This document shows positions 54,857 through 60,562 of a stretch of DNA of 64,000 nt, in pieces; the first letter of the stretch is position 1, and the number at the start of each line of letters is the position of its first letter. The translations under genes were made by a program, and so were the position numbers. The stretch is from an uncultured Pelagibacteraceae bacterium (GTDB lineage: Bacteria > Pseudomonadota > Alphaproteobacteria > Pelagibacterales > Pelagibacteraceae): NCBI GenBank assembly GCA_902517535.1, contig CABYCK010000001.1, positions 85,317-149,316 on the forward strand. The letters run 5' to 3'. Under the pieces are notes generated by a model that saw only the letters and a program-made list of their open reading frames with translations, did no database searches and was not told where the DNA came from.

Positions 54857-55422
54857 TAAGCTTTATTTTCAAGCCAATTTATAAATTCTTGTGAAGAAAT
54901 TGCGATATTGAAACTATCTTTCCAATTGTTCTTTTTCGTATATTTATCGCTCCAATTATCACAATAAATTCTTACTAAACCATTCTTAATTTTTAGTTCA
55001 GTTACGTTAGAAAAGCTCTTGCCATATTTTTTTTGATAATCACTTATATAATTTTTTTCACTTTTTACTCCTAAAACATCTTTAACTTCTTTTATAGCAA
55101 TTTTTTTTATTTCTAAACATTCATTAAATTCTATTATATTTCTCCCTGCCATGGAATACACTACGAATTTATTATCATTTTTTTTTAAATGAAAGTTGAT
55201 TAATTCATAGACGCTCTTCTTACTGTTAAAATTTATTTTATGAAAATTATCATCACCTAGATAAAACATTTTTTTTCTTGAATTAATCTGATTTTTATCA
55301 AAATAATCTAACAAACTATCTCCTATACTTATCCCGTTTATCTGAAAGTCCCTTATATCATCCGCCTGGGATGGTAGCATGAAGCATAAGCTTAGAGTGA
55401 TGATAACTAAAAGTTTTTTCAT
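54850..55422 (-). CDS. exported protein, DIRDFQI family member A (array unit 2)
   Basis: 190 residues from ATG 55422. Signal peptide MKKLLVIITLSLCFMLPSQA, then DDIRDFQINGISIGDSLLDYF, which closely matches the start of the unit 3 protein at 56089-56670. The C-terminal ends also correspond (SSQEFINWLENKAYK versus NTSEFSTWLNTKAYK), so the two are paralogues over their length. I recognise no known domain. The stop codon lies inside the R2 tail. Confidence 0.75.
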   Translation of the reverse strand: MKKLLVIITLSLCFMLPSQADDIRDFQINGISIGDSLLDYFDKNQINSRKKMFYLGDDNFHKINFNSKKSVYELINFHLKKNDNKFVVYSMAGRNIIEFNECLEIKKIAIKEVKDVLGVKSEKNYISDYQKKYGKSFSNVTELKIKNGLVRIYCDNWSDKYTKKNNWKDSFNIAISSQEFINWLENKAYK

Positions 55423-55451
55423 TGAACTCATCATATCCGGACTCAATGGCA

Positions 55452-55482
55452 GACTCAATACGGACTCACCCAGCAAAGAAAT
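55452..55482. repeat. shared upstream block, copy 2 (GACTCA repeats)
   Basis: It matches 54642-54672 with one C/T difference. Additional GGACTCA or AGACTCA copies lie at 55439 and 55451, giving an iterated GACTCA pattern upstream of the unit 2 gene. Confidence 0.7.
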
Positions 55483-55529
55483 AGCCGTTTTTTATGATCT
55501 AGAATTGTTGTATAACGTTAACAGGTTAA

Positions 55530-55650
55530 GGGCACCTGGCAACAGAACGCTCCTTCAAAAGACTCGAAACTCCCGTTAAACAATAATTTTTAAAAAGTGG
55601 TCACACTGGTGGCACAGTGAGAAAAGAAATTTTAGTGTGCGGGGATATTA
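55530..55650 (+). repeat. repeat R3 with partly conserved right tail
   Basis: Core at 55530-55553 with one change (GCTCC instead of GCCCC). The middle of the tail has diverged, but the last 32 bases (55613-55644) are identical to R1 53713-53744. The tail runs into the stop codon of the lipoprotein gene (55648-55650). The left side AACGTTAACAGGTT is shared with R2. Confidence 0.85.
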
Positions 55651-56049
55651 GTCTTTTAAGTCTATTTTTATAGTAAATATTTTTCTCTGAGTAGGTCCAA
55701 AATTTTGATGGGGAGTCAAAGTATCTTCAAATTCCAATAAGACTAAAGAAGCGTAATTAATTGATGGTAAGTTATTTAAATTTGCTATTAATGTCACAGC
55801 TGTTTGATCTCTGAATGCAAATAATCTTATAATTATATCGTCGTTGCATTTTATTGAAGTTTTTTTCCATTCTTTTTCACATTTAAAAATTTCTAACTTT
55901 ACATCACCTAATCTTTGCCATTCGGAAGGTAAACTGTCTTCAATCTGATTTTTAATACCGATTTTATTTTTCGTTGTGGTAGCACATCCCGTTAACAACA
56001 AACCCAGAACCACGATCGCTAAAAGTTTTTTTATTTTAATCTTCACCAT
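55648..56049 (-). CDS. predicted lipoprotein (array unit 3, distal gene)
   Basis: 133 residues. The signal ends at a lipobox LLLTGC (about 16-21), after KKLLAIVVLGL. The mature part contains DSLPSEWQRLGDVKLEIFKCEKEW and a paired cysteine (KTSIKCNDDIIIRLF). I know no matching family. It lies 39 bases downstream of the DIRDFQI paralogue on the same strand, so unit 3 is a two-gene operon. Its signal-coding bases are identical to those of unit 1. Confidence 0.7.
   Translation of the reverse strand: MVKIKIKKLLAIVVLGLLLTGCATTTKNKIGIKNQIEDSLPSEWQRLGDVKLEIFKCEKEWKKTSIKCNDDIIIRLFAFRDQTAVTLIANLNNLPSINYASLVLLEFEDTLTPHQNFGPTQRKIFTIKIDLKD
55998..56024 (-). repeat. shared signal-peptide coding segment, copy 2
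   Basis: Identical over 27 bases to 54577-54603, inside the 5' end of the unit 3 lipoprotein gene. Confidence 0.85.
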
Positions 56050-56088
56050 ATTTATGTGACTCCTGATCTTTAAATCCGTGTCTATATT

Positions 56089-56670
56089 TTATTTATAAGC
56101 TTTGGTGTTTAGCCATGTAGAAAATTCACTTGTATTAATAATTAATCTTAGGTTATCTGTATACTTCATCTTTTTTGACCAGTCATAACAAGAAATCTTT
56201 ATTACATCGCCACTACTAAAATTAAATTGAACAGTTGTATTCTTGCTATTACCAGTTTTATCAGCTGAGTGATTTTTTTTATATTCATTTTTGGTTGTAT
56301 CTATATTTAAATTTTCTACATCTGAAACCAAAGTCTTCATATCTTCGTAGCATTCATTAATATTTTTTCTGTAAAGTATTTTTCCTGTAATGTTGTAAAT
56401 TATATATTTAGGATCATCTTTTTTAATATGAAATTGAGTTCTGTCATACACTTCAGCATTTTTAGTAATACCAACTAGTGAAAATGAATTATCTTTATAA
56501 TTTGTTTTTTTAAAGGGTACTATTCCTTTTTTTATTTCAGATTCTTTAAAATAATCGAGCAAACTATCTCCGACGCTAAACTCTTCTATCTGAAAGTCCC
56601 TTATATCATTCGCATGGGTTGGGGTTATAAAGCATAAGCTTAGGATGATGATCGCTAAAAGTTTTTTCAT
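56089..56670 (-). CDS. exported protein, DIRDFQI family member B (array unit 3)
   Basis: 193 residues from ATG 56670. Signal peptide MKKLLAIIILSLCFITPTHA, then NDIRDFQIEEFSVGDSLLDYF. A conserved cysteine pair is suggested by INECYEDMK and KISCYDWSKK, which align with FNECLEIKK and RIYCDNWSDK in the unit 2 paralogue. No known domain. The presence of two diverged copies in neighbouring units suggests duplication or repeated capture. Confidence 0.75.
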   Translation of the reverse strand: MKKLLAIIILSLCFITPTHANDIRDFQIEEFSVGDSLLDYFKESEIKKGIVPFKKTNYKDNSFSLVGITKNAEVYDRTQFHIKKDDPKYIIYNITGKILYRKNINECYEDMKTLVSDVENLNIDTTKNEYKKNHSADKTGNSKNTTVQFNFSSGDVIKISCYDWSKKMKYTDNLRLIINTSEFSTWLNTKAYK

Positions 56671-56720
56671 ACTCCACGATCCTAGCATAAGTTTGGACGC
56701 ATCTGTGACGCAATTTTCAT

Positions 56721-56780
56721 CAAAGTTTTAGATCTTTAACAATCGCAAATGGCGTATATTAAGGAATAATGTTACAAAGT
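56721..56780. repeat. right-end block type B, copy 1
   Basis: This 60-base block immediately left of R4 matches 57482-57541 left of R5 at 52 of 60 positions by hand count. It includes GCAAATGGCGTA and AAGGAATAATG. It is distinct from the block left of R2 and R3. Confidence 0.75.
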
Positions 56781-56783
56781 TAA

Positions 56784-56808
56784 GGGCACCTGGCAACAGA
56801 ACGCCACC
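56784..56808 (+). repeat. repeat R4
   Basis: Core GGGCACCTGGCAACAGAACG then CCACC. No long right tail; the superoxide dismutase stop codon begins 2 bases later (56810). Confidence 0.9.
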
Positions 56809-56809
56809 T

Positions 56810-57403
56810 TTAATCTAATTGAGATTCAACAAACTCCCAATTAATTAATTTTTCGAAAAAATTTTCTAAGTACTCAGGTCTCCTATTTTTATAATCTATA
56901 TAATATGAATGCTCCCATACATCACAACCTAAAATAGGTTTCATGTCTTGAATTAATGTATTCTCAGCATTTGGCGTCTTGCTTATTACCAATTTACCAT
57001 TATTAATTGATAACCAACACCAACCTGATCCAAACTGGGTAATGCCTGCTTGTATAAACTGTTTTTTAAACTCATCTGTGCTGCTAAAATCTGATTCAAT
57101 TCTTTTTTTTAACTTTTCAGGCATTGTGCCCCCACCTTTTGGTTTCATACATTTCCAGAACATTATATGGTTCCAGTGTTGACTGGCATTATTAAAGATT
57201 CCAGCTTTAGATTTATCTTTCGATGAATTAATAATAATTTCCTCTAAAGACATTTTAGACATTTCAGTCTCTTTAATTAAATTATTAAGATTTGTTATGT
57301 AAGTCTGATGATGTTTTCCATGATGAAGGTCGAGGGTTTCTTCAGACATAATTGGAGCTAAAGCAGTTTTTGGATAATCTAATTTTGGTAACTCGAAAGA
57401 CAT
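56810..57403 (-). CDS. sodB: Fe/Mn superoxide dismutase (array unit 4)
   Basis: 197 residues, complete. Metal ligands are likely H27 (LDLHHGKHHQTYITNLNNL), H79 (SQHWNHIMFW), D161 and H165 (CDVWEHSYYIDYKNRR). FGSGWCWL lies at 124-131, and the pattern favours the Fe or cambialistic type. It disproportionates superoxide in the cytoplasm; no signal peptide. It is a recognised metabolic enzyme placed between R4 and R5, with its stop 2 bases from R4. That makes it the most informative cargo gene of the array. Confidence 0.94.
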   Translation of the reverse strand: MSFELPKLDYPKTALAPIMSEETLDLHHGKHHQTYITNLNNLIKETEMSKMSLEEIIINSSKDKSKAGIFNNASQHWNHIMFWKCMKPKGGGTMPEKLKKRIESDFSSTDEFKKQFIQAGITQFGSGWCWLSINNGKLVISKTPNAENTLIQDMKPILGCDVWEHSYYIDYKNRRPEYLENFFEKLINWEFVESQLD

Positions 57404-57481
57404 GTCTAACCATATAATTTTAAATGATTTTTTACATGATCAAAATGACGCTAGGAGATCGTAGCTAGGTCATAAATTCCC

Positions 57482-57541
57482 CAAAGTTTTAGATTTTATG
57501 CAATTGCAAATGGCGTACAATAAGGAATAATGATACAAAGT
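57482..57541. repeat. right-end block type B, copy 2
   Basis: It corresponds to 56721-56780 without gaps. It lies upstream of sodB on the minus strand, so it may also hold the sodB promoter. Confidence 0.75.
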
Positions 57542-57543
57542 CC

Positions 57544-57567
57544 GGGCACCTGGCAACAGAGCGCCCC
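57544..57567 (+). repeat. repeat R5
   Basis: Core GGGCACCTGGCAACAGAGCG then CCCC, with one A-to-G change in the loop. It is flanked on the left by block B. Confidence 0.9.
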
Positions 57568-57627
57568 TTAGAAATTAAGTTTATAAGTCGCATTTTAATT
57601 TTTATTTTTTAGATTAAAAAATAGTTG

Positions 57628-57750
57628 ATGAAAACATTAATACTCCTATCTTTGACGGTGGTAATTTTCTACATACTTTTCAGACCAGCTTCTAAAAAGG
57701 AGCTTAAAAAGTTTCAAGATTATGACAACTGGTCAAATATGGGTTTTTAA
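57628..57750 (+). CDS. 40-residue membrane microprotein (array unit 5)
   Basis: Short frame from ATG 57628 to TAA 57750. It has one hydrophobic segment (LILLSLTVVIFYILF, about 4-18) and a charged tail SKKELKKFQDYDNWSNMGF. No family is recognised. It precedes the 68-residue exported protein by 13 bases, consistent with a two-gene transcript. Length alone gives limited support. Confidence 0.4.
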   Translation: MKTLILLSLTVVIFYILFRPASKKELKKFQDYDNWSNMGF

Positions 57751-57763
57751 CAAAAGGAAAAAA

Positions 57764-57970
57764 ATGAAAAAAACTTTAATTCTTTTAGTTCTAAGTCTTT
57801 TCACTAGTTCAGCGATCGCTGGTTCGTGCCCAATGTTAGCTGGAAAAGTTGATAATAAAATTAAAGCTGCTCAAAAACTTCATGATGAGGGAATGGCAGC
57901 GCATTCAAACGGTGATCATGCAAAATCTGAAGAGCTTTTAAAACAAGCTTTAAATCTTTTTAAAGGTTAG
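57764..57970 (+). CDS. small exported protein (array unit 5)
   Basis: 68 residues from ATG 57764, which follows an AAAAGGAA purine stretch. Signal peptide MKKTLILLVLSLFTSSAIA, then GSCPMLAGKVDNKIKAAQKL and an alpha-helical TPR-like hairpin (HDEGMAAHSNGDHAKSEELLKQALNLF). A longer in-frame start at 57722 would bury the signal peptide. It resembles small periplasmic helical proteins of unknown role. Its stop lies 15 bases before R6. Confidence 0.72.
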   Translation: MKKTLILLVLSLFTSSAIAGSCPMLAGKVDNKIKAAQKLHDEGMAAHSNGDHAKSEELLKQALNLFKG

Positions 57971-57985
57971 ATTTACGAGGGGTCC

Positions 57986-58010
57986 GGGGCACCTGGCAAC
58001 AAAACGCCCC
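57986..58010 (+). repeat. repeat R6
   Basis: Perfect GGGGC/GCCCC arms with loop ACCTGGCAACAAAAC (one G-to-A change). The left side TTACGAGGGGTCC resembles the ssrA arm TTACGGGGTTT, unlike R2-R5. The next base (58011) starts the stop codon of the DUF2784 gene. Confidence 0.9.
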
Positions 58011-58373
58011 TTATTCTTTCTTAAAATTTTTGTAAATTAATCCGTAAATTAAAATATTAATAACTATAAGCGATATACCAAAATATATTTGAATTTCAGC
58101 AGTTAAGCCCTCAGGATAAATAATTGGAAAAAGATAGTTGTTGATAAAATCGTTTGAATAAGTTGTTAAATCTCCTTTATACAAAAACCAATTTTCGAGA
58201 TAAGTTAATGGACAAACAGAATTTGTTAATTCTATATAAATTCCCCATAATAACGCTGGGAGGTGAATATAGATGATTTTTGAAAAAACAAAAAAGAGCA
58301 ATCCACCAAAAATAACAAATAAGATAAAAATTAAATGTGCAATTAAAGTAAGATTTGCAAACAATTCGTACAT
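58011..58373 (-). CDS. DUF2784 family membrane protein (array unit 6)
   Basis: 120 residues with three or four helices. The DUF2784 pattern is visible in ANLTLIAHLIFILFVIFGG, HLPALLWGIYIELTNSVCPLTYLENW and the late IQIYFGISLIVINILIYG. The function is unknown. The stop codon directly abuts R6 and the start lies 24 bases from R7, so the gene fills its unit completely. Confidence 0.85.
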   Translation of the reverse strand: MYELFANLTLIAHLIFILFVIFGGLLFFVFSKIIYIHLPALLWGIYIELTNSVCPLTYLENWFLYKGDLTTYSNDFINNYLFPIIYPEGLTAEIQIYFGISLIVINILIYGLIYKNFKKE

Positions 58374-58396
58374 TCAATATATTAACTAAAATTAAA

Positions 58397-58419
58397 GGCA
58401 ACTGGCAACAGAACGCCCC
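58397..58419 (+). repeat. repeat R7
   Basis: Shorter arms (GGC/GCC) with AACTGGCAACAGAACG in the loop (C-to-A change) and a following run of T (58420-58425). It is the most eroded left half of the family. The T-run would allow it to act as a terminator. Confidence 0.85.
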
Positions 58420-58434
58420 TTTTTTCTTCCACTA

Positions 58435-58530
58435 TTATTCAATAGCTTTAACTTCTCCTATTTTTCCTAGATCAGATAAAAAGATCGTCAGAAAAAAAAT
58501 AATTAATATTGAGTGAAAATTTAAACTCAT
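58435..58530 (-). CDS. 31-residue hydrophobic microprotein (array unit 7)
   Basis: Short frame on the minus strand: MSLNFHSILIIFFLTIFLSD then LGKIGEVKAIE. An AAAGG sequence lies about 7 bases before the ATG. One membrane segment is predicted. The stop lies 15 bases from R7. Evidence is limited to the ribosome-binding site and hydrophobicity. Confidence 0.35.
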   Translation of the reverse strand: MSLNFHSILIIFFLTIFLSDLGKIGEVKAIE

Positions 58531-58580
58531 TTTGAGCCTTTAGCATAAAATTGGCTAATGGTGTACAGTCGTGATATCTC

Positions 58581-58586
58581 TATAAT
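58581..58586 (+). promoter_or_regulatory. possible -10 box for the unit 7 lipoprotein gene
   Basis: A consensus TATAAT lies 33 bases before the ATG at 58619. I found no convincing -35 at 16-18 bases. Confidence 0.3.
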
Positions 58587-58618
58587 TGGTTAAAATATTC
58601 TGCTAAAGTGAAAAAAAT

Positions 58619-59074
58619 ATGAAAAAATTTTTATTAATCTTACTTATATTTAATTATGGCTGCGCATCTACCGGAGTTAAAAATGAGTCCCAATTAGTTG
58701 TTGATTCAAAAGATATGGCTAATGTTTATATTTATAGACAAGGTGGTTTTTTATATGGAGGAGTTAGAGCTATAATTAAATTAAATAATCTTGAGGTTGG
58801 ATCAATATATCCTAAAGATTTTTTAAAATTTTATGCGCCTGAGGGTAGCAATATGATAACGGTACGTGCAGATCCTCTGTCTCTAGTATTCGGAGAAACT
58901 AATATTCCAATAAATTTCAAAAAAGGTAAAAGTTATTACTTTATAACTGGAGTTAACTCAGCAAATGTAGCTGGTGCTATATTAGGTGGAGCTATTGGTA
59001 CAGCTATAGTTGGCGGCCCTTTTCCATCTCATCAAGTTACAAAAGAAATTTTTGATAGAAACAAAGGCAAATAG
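58619..59074 (+). CDS. DUF2846-like lipoprotein (array unit 7)
   Basis: 151 residues. Lipoprotein signal MKKFLLILLIFNYGC (Cys15). The domain ANVYIYRQGGFLYGGVRAII, then EVGSIYPKDFLKFYAPEGSN and KKGKSYYFITGV, resembles DUF2846 of small lipoproteins. A glycine-rich hydrophobic stretch (VAGAILGGAIGTAIVGGP) near the end could insert in a membrane. The function is unknown. Confidence 0.78.
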   Translation: MKKFLLILLIFNYGCASTGVKNESQLVVDSKDMANVYIYRQGGFLYGGVRAIIKLNNLEVGSIYPKDFLKFYAPEGSNMITVRADPLSLVFGETNIPINFKKGKSYYFITGVNSANVAGAILGGAIGTAIVGGPFPSHQVTKEIFDRNKGK

Positions 59075-59133
59075 TTAGTAAGCTAGTAACCGAACATATC
59101 ATAGTATATAGTTTAGTAAGGAAAGGAGTCTCA

Positions 59134-59193
59134 ATGAGTGGTTTTGAAATTTTAGCAGTTGTAGCTGTTATATATTGGATAGTAAGTAATTAA
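59134..59193 (+). CDS. 19-residue membrane microprotein (array unit 7)
   Basis: Frame MSGFEILAVVAVIYWIVSN. A strong Shine-Dalgarno AAAGGAG (59122-59128) lies 5 bases before the ATG, better than for most genes here. The peptide is almost wholly hydrophobic. It lies 60 bases after the DUF2846-like gene and stops 16 bases before R8. Confidence 0.5.
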   Translation: MSGFEILAVVAVIYWIVSN

Positions 59194-59209
59194 ATTATTT
59201 ACGGGGCTA

Positions 59210-59234
59210 GGGGCACCTGGCAACAGAACGCCCC
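59210..59234 (+). repeat. repeat R8 (distal end of the array)
   Basis: Identical to R1 over the 25-base core with intact GGGGC/GCCCC arms. Its left side TTACGGGGCTA closely matches the ssrA left arm TTACGGGGTTT. After R8 no further copy was found up to 64000. Confidence 0.92.
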
Positions 59235-59290
59235 GTATAATTAAGAATTTAAGGCTTGATTAAAAAAAATTAAAACTATAAAGTTTGATT

Positions 59291-59656
59291 ATGAAATACG
59301 CTTTTCTAATCATTACTGGATTAATACTTTCGTCTTGCGCGACTATAGTAAACGACGCTAACGTTCCAGTTTCGTTGTCTTTCTCTGATGGAAGTAGTGG
59401 TACATGTCAATTATCTAATAAAAGAGTTTCTTTGAGCGTAAAAATTCCAGGTCAGCCTTTAATAAGAAGATCAGATGATCCATTGAGATTTAACTGTGAA
59501 ACCAACAGTGGTAAAAAAGGTTTTGGGAGCATTCCAAGTTCAATCGAGTCAGGAAAACTTGCAGGAAGTGTAATTTTTTGGGATTTGGGTATAACTGACT
59601 CCATCACCGATAAACACAGAACTTATCCTACAAGTTTCGTAATTCCTGTTAATTGA
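59291..59656 (+). CDS. small predicted lipoprotein
   Basis: 121 residues from ATG 59291 (a TTG 6 bases earlier is less likely). Lipobox LILSSC (Cys17). Mature part: ATIVNDANVPVSLSFSDGSSG, then a beta-rich segment and FWDLGITDSITDKHRTYPTSFVIP. It has a look of the small lipoproteins that carry a TIVN-x-Pro-V pattern, but I cannot name a family. It is the first gene beyond R8 and may be the oldest cargo or original flank. Confidence 0.72.
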   Translation: MKYAFLIITGLILSSCATIVNDANVPVSLSFSDGSSGTCQLSNKRVSLSVKIPGQPLIRRSDDPLRFNCETNSGKKGFGSIPSSIESGKLAGSVIFWDLGITDSITDKHRTYPTSFVIPVN

Positions 59657-59768
59657 TTTTAAATTAAATAAACTGTCGTTATAAAGTTTTAATATTAAAA
59701 AAAATTAACATTTTTAATAAAAATTTTAAAGATGAGATTGTGGTATTTTTTTGCTATCATTAATTCCT

Positions 59769-60545
59769 ATGAAGAAATTTCTTACTACAGTTAGCTTTTG
59801 TATTTTCTTTAGCAATTTATCTTTGGCTGGATCTTTATATGGATATGGAAAATTTGAGATTTCTAAAACTGTCTTAAATAAGATTTATGATTATTTAGGC
59901 TCTGGAACAAAAAATAAAAAAAGAGGAGCAAAAAAATCTGGTCCTGGAACTTATTTTGCAGTAGCAGAGTCTGGAAATTGGTATGGAGCAGGTTACTGTC
60001 CTTATAGTCAATGCTCAGATAATCCTCTCATGATAAAAAGTCATTGTGAAAAACAAACTTTAAAAACATTAGGTAGAAAAGAAAAATGTAAATTAATGTT
60101 TAAAGGAAATACATTAAAATGGAACGGTTTAGGATTGAGAATGTCTCAAAATGATGATGTGGAGAGTTTAATCTCTAAAGCTGGAATTACTATTATTGGT
60201 TCTAAATCCTCTAATCAAAAATCTGTTTACATTTCAAAAAAAAGAAAAGGTGTCCGTTCATTTACTATGAACTGGCGAGGATATAATAATTCGATAACTG
60301 GAAAATTAAGTTTTGTTGAAGAAGAAAAGAGGGGAAATATTAATATTACCCTACCTAAAAGGGATGGAAATTGCATCGGATCATATATTTTATCCTCTAC
60401 TCAAGGCACTTGGTCAATAATTTGTGATAAAATTAATAAAAGTGCTTCAGGTTTTTTAAAATGGAATACGAAAGATGGAAGTGTTAATGGGACTGGTCAA
60501 GATGCAAGAGGTAACTTTGTGTCTTTTGCTGTTAACGGAGTTTAA
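59769..60545 (+). CDS. exported protein of unknown function
   Basis: 258 residues from ATG 59769; in-frame ATG-less sequence upstream is rejected. Signal peptide MKKFLTTVSFCIFFSNLSLA. The mature part includes YGYGKFEISKTVLNKIYDYLG, AVAESGNWYGAGYCPYSQC with several cysteines, and a C-terminal repeat-like beta region (SGFLKWNTKDGSVNGTGQDA). No family recognised. Cysteine content suggests a disulfide-stabilised periplasmic protein. Confidence 0.72.
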   Translation: MKKFLTTVSFCIFFSNLSLAGSLYGYGKFEISKTVLNKIYDYLGSGTKNKKRGAKKSGPGTYFAVAESGNWYGAGYCPYSQCSDNPLMIKSHCEKQTLKTLGRKEKCKLMFKGNTLKWNGLGLRMSQNDDVESLISKAGITIIGSKSSNQKSVYISKKRKGVRSFTMNWRGYNNSITGKLSFVEEEKRGNINITLPKRDGNCIGSYILSSTQGTWSIICDKINKSASGFLKWNTKDGSVNGTGQDARGNFVSFAVNGV

Positions 60546-60562
60546 TTAATTTAAATAAAATT

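Larger units (their letters stand above)
53628..59234 (+). mobile_element. tandem array of seven small gene units delimited by tmRNA-derived repeats
   Basis: Eight same-orientation copies (R1-R8) of the ssrA 3' hairpin occur at 53628, 54731, 55530, 56784, 57544, 57986, 58397 and 59210. Successive starts are about 1103, 799, 1254, 760, 442, 411 and 813 bases apart. Units carry short genes of unrelated function, several stopping at or within a few bases of a repeat. tmRNA genes are established integration sites for genomic islands, and repeated insertion at the gene end would leave such copies. No integrase, transposase or phage gene is seen in the array. The mobile-element label is therefore inferred from the repeat structure. 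Confidence 0.7.

Noticed and set aside
57722-57763. N-terminal extension of the 68-residue exported protein
   Set aside because: The extension would precede a complete signal peptide, and the purine-rich ribosome-binding sequence lies before ATG 57764.
53628-59234. Repeat series as a CRISPR array
   Set aside because: Distances between copies are 0.4-1.25 kb and contain genes; no cas genes and no uniform short spacers.
53628-59234. Repeat series as a true integron cassette array
   Set aside because: No integron integrase, and the repeats derive from the tmRNA hairpin without recognisable attC core sites. Genes also lie in both orientations, unlike typical cassettes. The resemblance is kept only as an analogy.
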